This document shows, one piece after another, positions 47,075 to 57,140 of a stretch of DNA of 64,000 nt (positions within the stretch are counted from its first letter, which is position 1; every line of letters begins with the position of its first letter). The stretch comes from CAVXFB01 sp963760935 (lineage in GTDB: Bacteria > Planctomycetota > Planctomycetia > Pirellulales > Thermoguttaceae). The stretch is from positions 49,464 through 113,463 of the forward strand of contig CAVXFB010000001.1 in the NCBI GenBank assembly GCA_963760935.1, written 5' to 3'. The translations under genes were made by a program, and so were the position numbers. Below the pieces are notes generated by a model that searched no databases, was not told the DNA's origin, and saw only the letters and a program-made list of their open reading frames with translations.

Positions 47075-47108
47075 TTTTGTGGTTTTTTTTGCGTTAGGTA
47101 ATCGTCAT

Positions 47109-49449
47109 ATGGAACGTCGGCTTGTTATCTTCTTAGTGGCATCGTTTGCCTTCCTGCTCGTCTATTACCGGCTCTTCCCGCCGCATAAGCCGCCAGCGCC
47201 CGAGCCGCCCGTGGCTGCCGAGAAGGCAAAGCAGCCAGCAGGCAAGGAGACGGAGAAGCCGGCTGCCGCCAACAAGCCTAAGGCTGAAGAGCCGATCGCG
47301 GAAGCCGAAAAGGCTGCGCCGGCCGTACAGCAAGCGCCCGAGCCGAAAGAGCCCCAACAGTGGATCATGTTGGGATCGGTCGACGAAAACGATCCCTATC
47401 GTATGCTCGTCACGCTCACCAACAAGGGCGCCGCCGTAGAGCGCATTGAGCTAAGCAGCCTGCGCTACTGCGACATCGACGATCGCAGCGGATACTTGGG
47501 CCATCTGGTGATGGATCCCGCTGCCAACGGGAAAATATGTCGTGTGCAGATCGTTGGCGCCGGCACGCCCGCGGCAAAGGCCGGCATCAAACCGGGCGAC
47601 GTGATCAAGAGCATCGACGGCAAGGAAGTAACCGATGCAGAGTCACTTGACGAAATCATGTCAAATACGAAGCCGAAGAAGCGAGTCGAGATCGTCGTCT
47701 CGCGCGACGGCAAGGACGAGTTGCTGAAGGCGACGCTCCGTCGCCGGCCGCTGGAAGTGATCAGGCCCGAGGGTGACGACCCGCTTTCGATGCTGCTGAC
47801 GCTGCAACGATTCGACGACAAGAGACTCGGCAGTGTTGACGAGAAAGCTGACAAAGACAAGACCGACAAAGAGAAGGCGGCCGATCCGCAAAAAGTCGAG
47901 AGACTACATGAGGAGTCGATTCGCCGCGAGTTGGACGGCGTGAATCTCCGCACGGCGAACTGGACGATTGTGCCGTCGGGCAAGCCGGACGAGGTGCAAT
48001 TCCAGCGTGTCTTGCCCGTTCAGGGACTGGAAATCACGAAGACCTATCGGCTGGTCAAGGTGCCCGAGGAGTTCCAACGCGACAGCGACTTTCCGGCCTA
48101 TCACCTGGAGTTCGAGATCGCGATTCGCAACATTGGCGATGCGGCGCACAAGGTGGCGTATCGGCTCGATGGCCCCAACGGGCTGCCCACCGAAGGTTCG
48201 TGGTATGCCTATAAGGTGAGCCGCAACTGGGGCGGAGCCGGGCTGCGCGACTTTGTCATCTCGTTCGGCGGTCGCACGCCAGGCATGGTCGGCGCAGCTA
48301 CCATCGCCAATGGCAAAGCAGACACGTGGCCCGACGATGCGCTGACCTTCGTCGGAGTCGACGCTCAGTATTTTTCGGCCGTCTTGCTGCCCGAGCGGGT
48401 CGACCCGTCCGAGGTCTGGTTTGACCAGTTGGCGCCAATCCGCGTCGGCCGAGTCGATCCGAATCACCTCAACCTCACCAACACATCGTGCCGGCTAACT
48501 GGCGCGCTCAAGGAACTCAAGCCGGGTGAAGTCTTGATCAACAAGTTCAAGTTCTTCGCCGGCCCAAAGAAGCCGTCCGTTCTGAAACCCTATGCGCTTG
48601 GAGAACTGGTATATTTCGGCTGGCCAGTCTTCGCCATGGTAGCGGTGCCGCTGACCGTGGTCCTTCACGGGTTCTATGCCGTGGTTCAGAACTACGGACT
48701 GGCCATCATTCTATTGACGGTGTTGGTCCGCGGCTGCATGTTCCCGTTGAGTCGCAAACAGGCCCTCGGCGCAGAAGATGGCGCACCTGCAACCGGAGAT
48801 CAAGAAGCTCCAGGAGAAATACAAGAACAACGTCGAAGGGCGCACAAAGGCCCAGCAGGAGTTGTTCCGCAAGCACAACTACAACCCATTGAGCGGCTGT
48901 CTGCCGATCTTCATCCAGATGCCGGTGTTCATCGGGCTGTACCGGTCGCTCATGGTGGCGATCGAACTCCGCGACGCCCCGCTGATTTCCAGCTCGATCC
49001 GTTGGTGCTCGAACCTTGCCGCGCCGGACATGCTCTTCGACTGGAGCAAGTTCATGCCGGCGTTCGTCAATAGCGGACAGGGCATATTCGGGCTCGGGCC
49101 ATACTTCAATCTCTTGCCCATCTTGACCATCGTGCTGTTCATCGGACAGCAAAAAGTAATGATGCCCCCGCCAGCCGACGAACAGGCTGCCATGCAGCAG
49201 AAGATCATGAAGTACATGATGGTCTTCATGGGCTTGATGTTCTTCAAAGTGGCCAGCGGCTTGTGCATTTACTTCATTGCCTCCAGCATGTGGGGTCTGG
49301 CCGAGCGCCGGTTTCTGCCAAAAGTCACACCCGTCGCGTCCGGAACAAGCGACGAGACGTGCGCCGACGTGAAGGCCCGGGCACGTGAGGCTGCCGAGGC
49401 GACCGCTCGCCAACTAGCCGCCAAAGCGAAAAAAAGCCGCGGTAATTAG
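47109..49449 (+). CDS. yidC: Membrane protein insertase YidC with an inserted PDZ domain, one frameshift
   Basis: Inserts and folds inner-membrane proteins, with or without SecYEG. After the first helix (RLVIFLVASFAFLLVYYRLF) a long Lys/Ala/Pro linker leads to a periplasmic domain. Between about residues 138 and 220 lies a PDZ domain (AGTPAAKAGIKPGDVIKSIDG, then SRDGKDELLKATLRR), not found in the usual YidC. The C-terminal core with five helices (GLAIILLTVLVRGCMFPLSRK onwards) is normal. Frame break at 48766-48778: after KQALG the next frame continues AQKMAHLQPEIKKLQEKY. Corrected length is about 780. Followed by a mobile cassette before mnmE, with which yidC is commonly linked. Confidence 0.95.
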
Positions 49450-49452
49450 GGC

Positions 49453-49480
49453 GTTTTGGAGTGCGGCGATTCATCGCCGC
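49453..49480. repeat. REP palindrome, left flank of RAYT
   Basis: TTTTGGAGTGCGGCGATTCATCGCCGC. The palindrome GCGGCGAT-TC-ATCGCCGC begins 4 bases after the yidC stop. A partner in opposite orientation is at 50316-50342, so the two frame the transposase gene. Confidence 0.9.
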
Positions 49481-49494
49481 TCTTGGAGCGGGCT

Positions 49495-50202
49495 ATGCGG
49501 GGAGAACAACAGGTACGCCTGATTGCTCGATTGCAGCGACTGTCCCAGGAGCAACTCCGCTGCGTCGAACGGTTCTTAGCCGATTTGGAGCACCGCAATT
49601 CATCGCCGCTTTTCGACACGTCGGTGGACGATCTGTCACCATTATCGACGAGCATCGGCCAACCAGACGAACGCAGCCATAAATCGCCGCATTCCAAAGA
49701 CTGGCCTCACGCACCGCTGCATCGGCTGAACAAACATGGAACGTACATCGTAACGGCGGGGACTTTGCACAAAGAACATTGGTTCACGGGACCCGAGCGA
49801 CTGAATCTCCTAGAGACAGTCTTGCTGCGGGTGATGAAAGATACCGGCTGGCGGCTTGAAGCGTGGGCCGTGTTCTCAAATCACTATCATTTTGTGGCGC
49901 AGGCGGACACGGATGCCCAGCCATTACAGTCGGCGATTAGGCGGTTGCATGGCCAAACGTCGCGAGAAGTAAATCGCATGGATGGCGCTGTAGGCCGCGT
50001 TGTGTGGCACAATTTTTGGGACACACAACTGACCTTTGAGAAGTCATACTTCGCGCGTTTGAACTACGTTCACCAAAACGCCGTAAAACATAATTTAGTG
50101 CCCTTGGCCTGCCAGTACCGCTGGTGCTCGGCGGCGTGGTTAAAGCGCACGAGCACACGCGCCAGGTTCGAACCATCTACCGCTTCAAGACGGACAAAGT
50201 GA
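49495..50202 (+). CDS. REP-associated tyrosine transposase (RAYT, TnpA-REP type)
   Basis: 235 residues of the HUH-related Y1 transposase family. A helical N-terminus (QVRLIARLQRLSQEQLRCVERFLADLE) is followed by the transposase core from WPHAPLHRLN: the metal-binding His pair is in FSNHYHFVAQ and the candidate nucleophile tyrosine is in YFARLNYVHQNAVKH. Two half-REP sequences are built into its N-terminal coding part (49584-49612, 49672-49698). I choose ATG 49495, with GGAG 7 bases upstream, over TTG 49456. RAYTs probably process REP single strands and spread them. It lies between yidC and mnmE, flanked by inverted REPs. Confidence 0.9.
   Translation: MRGEQQVRLIARLQRLSQEQLRCVERFLADLEHRNSSPLFDTSVDDLSPLSTSIGQPDERSHKSPHSKDWPHAPLHRLNKHGTYIVTAGTLHKEHWFTGPERLNLLETVLLRVMKDTGWRLEAWAVFSNHYHFVAQADTDAQPLQSAIRRLHGQTSREVNRMDGAVGRVVWHNFWDTQLTFEKSYFARLNYVHQNAVKHNLVPLACQYRWCSAAWLKRTSTRARFEPSTASRRTK
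49584..49698. repeat. Two partial REP copies inside the RAYT reading frame
   Basis: TTGGAGCACCGCAATTCATCGCCGC (49584-49609) and AGCCATAAATCGCCGCATTCCAAA (49674-49697) match the flanking REPs in sequence and are translated as part of the N-terminal linker (HRNSSPLFDTS, SHKSPHSKDW). They are in opposite orientation. The element therefore seems to have grown by REP insertion into its own transposase gene without breaking it. Confidence 0.8.
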
Positions 50203-50315
50203 AGTTGCGCGACGACTACGAGCCAATCTGATCAATGGGACGTGGCGATTTCTCATTTCTGATTTGCCACTCGACGCTTGACTACAACAATCGGTCATTC
50301 CCAATAGACAGAAAG

Positions 50316-50342
50316 CGGCGATAAATCGCCGCATTCCAAAAA
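50316..50342. repeat. REP palindrome, right flank of RAYT, adjoining mnmE
   Basis: GCGGCGATAAATCGCCGCATTCCAAAAA, the reverse orientation of the left-flank REP. Its end touches the mnmE start codon, so no classical ribosome site remains for mnmE. Confidence 0.88.
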
Positions 50343-51754
50343 ATGTACTCGCTAGACGACACCATCGCCGCGATTGCCACACCGCCAGGGGGCGCGGCAC
50401 GGGCGATGATCCGCGTCAGTGGGCCGAGGGCGATCGGTTGTCTAGAGGGCCTCACTCAGCCCGAGACCACTTCTCGCGCACGGCAACCAATCAGTGCAAT
50501 TTCGCGCCCAGCGCCATCTCGACTTCGTTACGCCTCGCGGAGCTTCACTCGCCGCTGCCGTGCGATCTTTATATCTGGGCGGATCGCGGATATACCGGTC
50601 AGCCGGTGGTTGAAATTCACACGATCGGATCGCCGCCATTACTGCAAATGGTCCTGCGCGGCGTGTGCGCGGCAGGGGCACGGCCGGCCGAGCGGGGCGA
50701 GTTCACCCTGCGAGCGTTTCTGGCGGGACGAATCGATTTGACGCAGGCCGAAGCCGTTTTGGGAGTGATCGACGCGGCCGATTCGCACGAACTCGACGTG
50801 GCGCTGGGACAATTGGCCGGCGGACTTGCCCGACCGCTTCGGCGGCTGCGCGACGCCCTGTTGGACCTTCTGGCACACTTGGAAGCGGGTTTCGACTTTG
50901 CCGACGAAGACCTGGATCGGATCGGTCGCCAAGAATTGAGCCAACGACTAATCACGGCGGAATCCGACATTGCCGCGATCAGCAGCCAAATTGCCGCGCG
51001 AACCGAGACGGCCGATGTTGTCAGGGTCGTGCTCGTCGGCCGACCAAACACCGGCAAGAGCAGCCTTTTCAACGCGTTGGCCGGCAACCGGTCCGCGCTC
51101 GTGTCCGAGCATGCCGGCACCACGCGCGACTATCTCGCGGCCGCGCTTGACCTTGATGGAGTCGTGTGCCAGTTGATTGACACTGCGGGAACGGGCGACA
51201 CAGATCGGCCCAGTGGGGGCGATACGGATGATTGCGATGAGACGCCCCACAAAAGTGTCGACTACGCAGCGCAGACAGTCGCTGCCCAACAGCGACAGGT
51301 GGCCCAGGTGCGAATATTGTGCATCGATTCGACACGCCAGACAGACGCTTGGGAACGGGGTGAATTGGCACGATCGGACGATGAGCAGCGAATCGTCGCG
51401 CTGACAAAGTGTGACGCGCCTCGGCAGACAGACGCCACGTCGGCGGCCGTGGAGACCAGCAGCATCAGCGGCCACGGCATTGCACCGCTTCGCACGGTGC
51501 TGAGGCAAAGGGCGCTGGCCGTCGGCGGCCGTTGTGGCAGTGTTGTCGCCAGCACAGCCGTTCGCTGTGCCGACTCACTTCGACTGGCCGGCGATTGTCT
51601 CCGACGCGCCGGCGAGGTGGCGGCCACCGGTCAGGAAGAACTGGTTGCAGCCGAACTGCGCGCGGCATTGGAGGAACTGGGCAAAGTAATCGGGGCCGTC
51701 TATAGCGATGATGTCCTCGCCCGCATCTTCAGCCGCTTCTGTATCGGCAAGTAG
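50343..51754 (+). CDS. mnmE: tRNA modification GTPase MnmE, one frameshift
   Basis: With MnmG it modifies wobble uridine (cmnm5U/nm5U) in tRNA. Start MYSLDDTIAAIATPPGGAA is canonical. The tetrahydrofolate-binding domain continues (SPLPCDLYIWADRGYTGQPVVEIH) in a second frame after a one-base change somewhere in 50480-50560. The G domain shows GRPNTGKSSL, DTAG and TKCD; between the last two the sequence is longer and acidic (DTDRPSGGDTDDCD). C-terminal FCIGK is the canonical ending and its Cys is catalytic in some models. Corrected length is near 470. A REP abuts the start, displacing the ribosome site. Confidence 0.94.
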
Positions 51755-51945
51755 CACCTCGGTCAATGCTACACGCAGCAAAGAATCTCCGTCGCGCATG
51801 GGATAGCACGTGCTAACGCCTGGATATTTCCATTGTACCATGGAATAATAGCAGGCACTTTAGTAGCAGGCACACTCCGTGTGTCGTCGGCTGGGTACGG
51901 CGCACGAAGCGTGCGTACTGCGGAGGTCATTGGGAGGTAGCTGCA

Positions 51946-54900
51946 ATGTACACCGGACGCCTCGTCGCATGGGGAGTTTTGCTGACGGCTATAGGCGTCG
52001 CCATCGTGGCAAGCCGCGCGAATGCCCAGACCGCCGCGGACGCCGCGACGCGGCAGTACAACGTTGCGGTCGATTTGCAGAACCGCGGCCAATACGAGGC
52101 GGCTGCCAAGGAGTGGGCGAAGTTTATCGATACCTATCGGACTGACGCCCGCGGCGATCTCGCATTCCACTACCTCGGCGTCTGCTATCTGAAGACCGGC
52201 AAACTCGACCTTGCCCGGCAGTGTCTTGAGATCGTGGTGAAAACGTTTCCGAAGTGCGAGTTAATCGACTCGACGTACTACTGTCTCGGGTCGACCTACT
52301 ATCAGCTCGCGCGTGCCGGCAAGCCGAACCTGTACGCCGCGGCGGCCGATGCTTTCGAGACGGTGCTCGTAAAATATCCCCGCAGCAAGTACGTTGCCGA
52401 TGCGTTGTTCTCTCGGGGCGAGTCGCTCTACCACGAGGGCAAGAGACCACAGGCCGCGGACATGTACAAACAATTAGTGGCCAAGTTTCCCGACAACGAC
52501 TTGGCCGCTTCTTCGCAATATGCGCTAGGCGTCTGCCGGGAGGAATTGGGGCAGTACGACGCAGCGGGCAAATGCTACGACGTATTTCTCAAGAAGTACC
52601 CAAAGAACGCCTTGGCTCCGGAAGTCACTGTGCGGCGTGGCGAGACGCTTTTGGCGCTGGGTCAGCTCGCGGCGGCGGTCGATCGCTTTGCGGCGGCCGC
52701 TCGTGTGCCAGATTTCGCGCTGGCCGACCACGCGACGGTTCGTCAGGCCGAGGCGTTGGTACGTCTGAAGAAATACGCCGACGCGGCCGCGCTTTACGAC
52801 TCGGTGCCAACCAAGTGGCCGCAGTCGAAGCTGGCCGCAGTGGCCGGTCTTGCAAGCGGAAAGTGCTACTATCTGGCGGGCAACTTCGCCGCGGCGCGGA
52901 GGTCGCTCGAAGCCGTCACCGCGTCCAACGGTCAATCGGCGGGCGAGGCCGCCCATTGGCTCATCCGCAGCATCATCAAGCAGGGCAAACCGGCCGATGC
53001 GGCTGCGGCTGCTGAAAAGCTGGCGCTCGAAATTCGGCGACACGCCTCAAGCGGCGCAACTCATGATGGATCGGGCCGATGCCGTGTACGACATCCCGGC
53101 GCGACGCGAGGAATCGATCGCGCTCTACGCCGCCCTGGCCGCGAAATATCCCAAAGATGATGTCGCTCCTCGCGCTCTCTACATGGCCGGCTTTACCGCC
53201 CTGGGGAAAGGCAATTATCCGACCGCACTAAGACATGCGACGGAATTCCTGGCCGCCTATCCCGACCATGATCTGGCCGCCGACGCCATGTACGTGGCCG
53301 CCGAAAGCCATCTTCAGTTGGCTCAGTACGCGACGGCCGACAAGAATTTTGCCGTGCTGGTGGAAACGTTTCCCGACCACGCCGATGTGGAGGCGTGGCA
53401 AATCCGCCGCGTGTTGTCGCAGTATCTACAGAAGAAATATGCCGAGACGATCACGCTCGTCGACACGCTCCTCGACGAAGACTTGCACACGCCGGACTCG
53501 ATTGCCGAGGCCCAGTATCTGGCGGGCGCGAGCCAAGCCGAGTTGAAACAGTGGCAAGCGGCGGCCAATGCGCTCGAGGCATCAGTGGCTGCGCAACCGC
53601 GATGGCGACAGGCCGATGACACGCTGTTGCTCTTGGCGCAGGCGTACGGCGAACTTAACGAGACGTCCAAAGCCAAGGCGGCTCTTGCCAGGTTGATCGC
53701 CGATTTGCCCAATAGCCCCACCTTGGACCGCGCTTACTATCGCCTTGGGGAGTTGAACTACGCCGCCGGCAAGTTCGCCACCGCGGCCGCCGAGTATCAG
53801 GCGGTGATCGACAAATGGCCGCAGAGCCCCTTGGCTGCACAAGCCTTTTACGGGGTGGGCTGGGCCAGGCTCAATCAGAACGACTATGCTGCGGCGGAAC
53901 AGTGTTTCAGCACGATGATCGCGACGCATAGCGATCGCAAATTGACGCCGCGGGCACACTACGCCCGAGCCATCGCGCGGCACCAACTCAAAAAATACGC
54001 GGCCGCGATCGACGACATCCACGCTCTACTGGCGGCCGACCCAACGCGGGCCGAAAAGTCCGACGCGCTCTACTTGCTGGGCTTGTGCCAAACCGGCCTT
54101 CACAGGGACAACGATGCCACAGCCACGTATCAAACGATTCTTCGGGACGATCTAAAATATGCCGCCACCGACAAGGTGCTCTATGAACTGGCGTGGTCGC
54201 TGAAACAACAGGGCAACGAGAAGGAATCGGTCGACGCCTTCACGCGACTTGCCCGCGAGCAACCCGCAAGCCCGTTAGCGGCCGAAGGGCAATATCGGGC
54301 GGGCGAATTCGCTTACAGATCGGGCGACTACCAGCGCGCTGCCGAGGAGTATCGCGCCGCGGTCGAGAAGGCCGGCCAGTCGGAGCTTGGCGAAAGGGCG
54401 GAGCACAAGTTGGGCTGGTCCTTGTTCCGCCGGGACGATTTCGCCGGCGCGCAGCAGGCGTTCGCCAATCAGCGTGCCAAGTGGCCCGATGGGGTGTTGG
54501 CCTCCGACGCCGCCTTCATGGAAGGGGAGTCGCTGTTGAAGCAGAATCGCTTCGCCGATGCCCTTGCGGCCTATGCTGCGGTCAAAGCCCCGCGCGGCAG
54601 GGATTTCGACGTGCTGGCGCTATTGCATGCAGGCCAAGCCGCGGCCGAGCTGAAACAATGGGACCGAAGCCTCGAATTGCTGACCCAGTGCATCGATCGC
54701 TTCCCCGCGTCGGTCTGTTGGCCCGAGGCCCTCTGCGAACAGGCGTGGGCGAAGCAAAACCTTGGCAAGCTCGACGATGCCCTGGCCCTCTACCGGCAGG
54801 TGATCGCCAAGACCGATCGCGAGGTGGCAGCCCGGGCCCAATTCATGATCGGCCGAATCCAGTTCGAGAAGAAGAACTATCGCGAGGCGACAACTAGCTT

Positions 54901-55090
54901 CTTCAAGGTCGCGTACGGCTACAGCTATCCACAGTGGCAGGCCGACGCAACGTACGAAGCGGCCCAGTGTTTCGACCGCTGGGGTAAGACGGACCAGGCC
55001 GTCAAGCAATATCAAGACTTGATCGCGAAGTATCCGCAGAGTGACAAGGCCGGACTGGCTCGGCAGCGGATCGAAGAGCTGCAGAAGTAG
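51946..55090 (+). CDS. Large secreted TPR protein, one frameshift
   Basis: About 1047 residues. A signal peptide (MYTGRLVAWGVLLTAIGVAIVASRANA) is followed by about twenty TPR-like units (for example LAFHYLGVCYLKTGKLDLARQ, AFYGVGWARLNQNDYAAAE) throughout. The frame changes at 53030-53034: CTCGAAATTCGGCGAC should read LEFGDTPQAAQLMMDRADA. The repeats with YPKNALAPEV and FPDHADVEAW resemble BamD/YbgF-like outer-membrane-assembly proteins but are much longer. Likely a periplasmic scaffold. It is 206 bases before the MarR operon on the same strand; whether they share transcripts is unclear. Confidence 0.85.
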
Positions 55091-55232
55091 CCGCCTCCTC
55101 CACGGGGGTACGTTTGGGGCACCCTGCCATTTTGTCGTCCCCATTGCTGCCTGTTCCTGGGAAGGGAAGCATTCCGTTTTTTCACAGCTCGCACCGGCAC
55201 CTTAGGGCTGCCACGGGGTTATACATGTTAGA

Positions 55233-55296
55233 GTCTTGACCGTTCCTGATAGTTTAGATAGATTAATGGTACAGGACCGTTAATAAGGTCAAGACC
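55233..55296 (+). promoter_or_regulatory. Promoter and likely MarR operator of the export operon
   Basis: A -35 TTGACC (55236-55241) and -10 TAGATT (55259-55264) with exactly 17 bases between them form a plausible sigma-70 promoter. The palindromic halves GTCTTGACC (55233-55241) and GGTCAAGAC (55287-55295) overlap the -35 and the last bases before the ATG at 55297. A dimeric regulator bound at both could block the polymerase. The first gene encodes a MarR protein, so autoregulation is likely. Confidence 0.7.
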
Positions 55297-55794
55297 ATGG
55301 ATTCGACAGTCACGTTGGAACAGGCCAAGTCGTTGGCGGCGCTCTTGCCCGCATTGATGCGGCAATTGATGGCCGGCGTTGAGGATCCGGCGGCAGACCT
55401 GCCCCTGGCACAATTGCGGGTGTGCAGCATCCTTTGCAGCGGCTCGCGATCGATGTCGGCGCTTAGCCGCGAACTGGCGGTTTCTCTGAGCGCTATGACG
55501 CAAATCGCCGACCGTCTGGAGCGGGCCAAGTTGGTCCGTCGCGTATCCAAGGGCACGGATCGCCGTATCCGTTGTCTGGAACTGGCAGAGCGCGGCGAGA
55601 AGATCATGCGGTCACACGAAGACGTCCGCGTCAAGCGTGTGCAGGCGGTATTGGAGCATCTCGATCCGACGGCCCGCGATGAAGCGCTGTCGACGTTTGA
55701 GTCGCTGATTGCGGCGTGTGAGGCGACCCGCGACTCGGACGGCTATTCCAAGAAACACAGTTTTCAATTTACTGCACCCAAGGCATTGCTATGA
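55297..55794 (+). CDS. MarR-family transcriptional regulator
   Basis: 165 residues with a winged helix: LRVCSILCSGSRSMSALSRELAVSLSAMTQIADRLERAKLVRRV, then the wing GTDRRIRCLELAERG. Cys residues at the first helix (CSILC) could sense oxidants. It likely represses the following MacA-MacB exporter and itself. Its stop overlaps the start of the macA-like gene (ATGA), so the three are translated together. Ligand unknown. Confidence 0.92.
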   Translation: MDSTVTLEQAKSLAALLPALMRQLMAGVEDPAADLPLAQLRVCSILCSGSRSMSALSRELAVSLSAMTQIADRLERAKLVRRVSKGTDRRIRCLELAERGEKIMRSHEDVRVKRVQAVLEHLDPTARDEALSTFESLIAACEATRDSDGYSKKHSFQFTAPKALL

Positions 55795-57122
55795 AGACGG
55801 TACTTGTGATCTTTGCGGCGATTGGTTTGGTCGTAGGCGGCGCCGCGTACTACACCACGCACGTAGCGGCTGATGCGTCGACCAGTTTTCGCGAGGTTGC
55901 GATCACGCGGGGCGACTTGCTCTCGACAATCACCGCGACAGGCACGGTGGAACCGGAAGAAGTCGTCGACGTCGGCGCGCAGGTTGCCGGACGCATCAAG
56001 TTCTTTGGCATCGATCCCAGCGATCCGCAAAAGAAAAAGACGATTGATTACGGCTCGGTCGTTCATGTCGGAACGGTGCTCGCTCAGATCGACGACTCCG
56101 TATACAAGGCGCAAGAGGAACAAGCCGAAGCCTTGCTTGCACTGCGCCGAAGCAGACTTGCTCCAACTGAAGGCCCACCGCGACCAGGCGGCGCAGGATT
56201 GGAAGCGCGGCGAGACTCTCCGCCCTCAAAACGCCATTGCCGACACGGACTACGACTTGGCCGAAGCCACCTTCAAGGCGGCCGAGGCAAACGTGGCTGT
56301 GGGCGAGGCGGTTATCAAACAGAACAGGGCTTCACTCGATCTGGCTAAGACAAACCTTGAGTACACGGTGATCCAGTCGCCCGTCGAAGGCACGATCATC
56401 GATCGCCGTGTGAACGTCGGGCAGACGGTGGTGGCAAGCCTTAATGCCCCCAGCATGTTCCTCGTCGCCAAGGATCTGCGGCGCATTCAAGTGTGGGCAT
56501 CGGTCAACGAGGCGGATATCGGCAAGATCCACATCGATATGCCGGTCCGCTTTACCGTGGACGCATATCAAGGTGAGACCTTCTACGGCAAGGTGGCGCA
56601 AATCCGGCTGAACGCGGCAATGACGCAAAACGTAGTAACGTATACCGTGGTTGTGGCCACCGACAATTCGGACGGCCGATTGCTGCCGTACTTGACGGCC
56701 AATCTGCAATTCGAGCTGGACCAGCGCACGGACGTCTTGCTCGTGCCCAATGTGGCGCTGCGGTTTAAGCCAAAACCGGAACAAATCGAACCCGAGGCGT
56801 TTTCGAACGTCGCAGAGGATGGCCGCGGGAAGGCCGGCGCAAAACAACCGAGAGCCCTGGCGAAGCCAAAGCCGGCACGTCAGCAAAGGATCGCGAAGAA
56901 ACGAGTCGCCTATGGGTTGCCGCCAATGGGTATGTGCGGCCGGTGGATGTCGTGGTTGGCCCAACCGACGGCTCCATGACCGAAGTCAGCGGCAGCGGCA
57001 TTAAGGAGGGCATGGAGGTCGTGATCGGCGAAGGGCGCCAAGACGACGACGCCAGCGATACCACGAATCCGTTTGTGCCCCAAATTCGACGTCGTTCGGG
57101 CAAGGCGAAGGCGCAGAAGTAG
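55791..57122 (+). CDS. macA: MacA-like periplasmic adaptor protein, two frameshifts
   Basis: HlyD/MacA family membrane fusion protein of a tripartite exporter. N-terminal anchor (VLVIFAAIGLVVGGAAYYTT), first half of a lipoyl domain (TATGTVEPEEVVDVGAQVAGRIK), long coiled coil (EADLLQLKAHRDQAAQDWKRG...), second half (SPVEGTIIDRRVNVGQTV) and beta-barrel follow. The frame shifts near 56145-56155 and back near 56838-56846 (an A run), giving a C-terminal SRLWVAANGYVRPVDVVVGP in the original frame. Corrected length is about 443. A 40-residue charged loop precedes the end. It would couple the MacB ABC transporter to an outer-membrane channel. Confidence 0.9.
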
Positions 57123-57140
57123 GCGGTGGAGTTGACTCCC

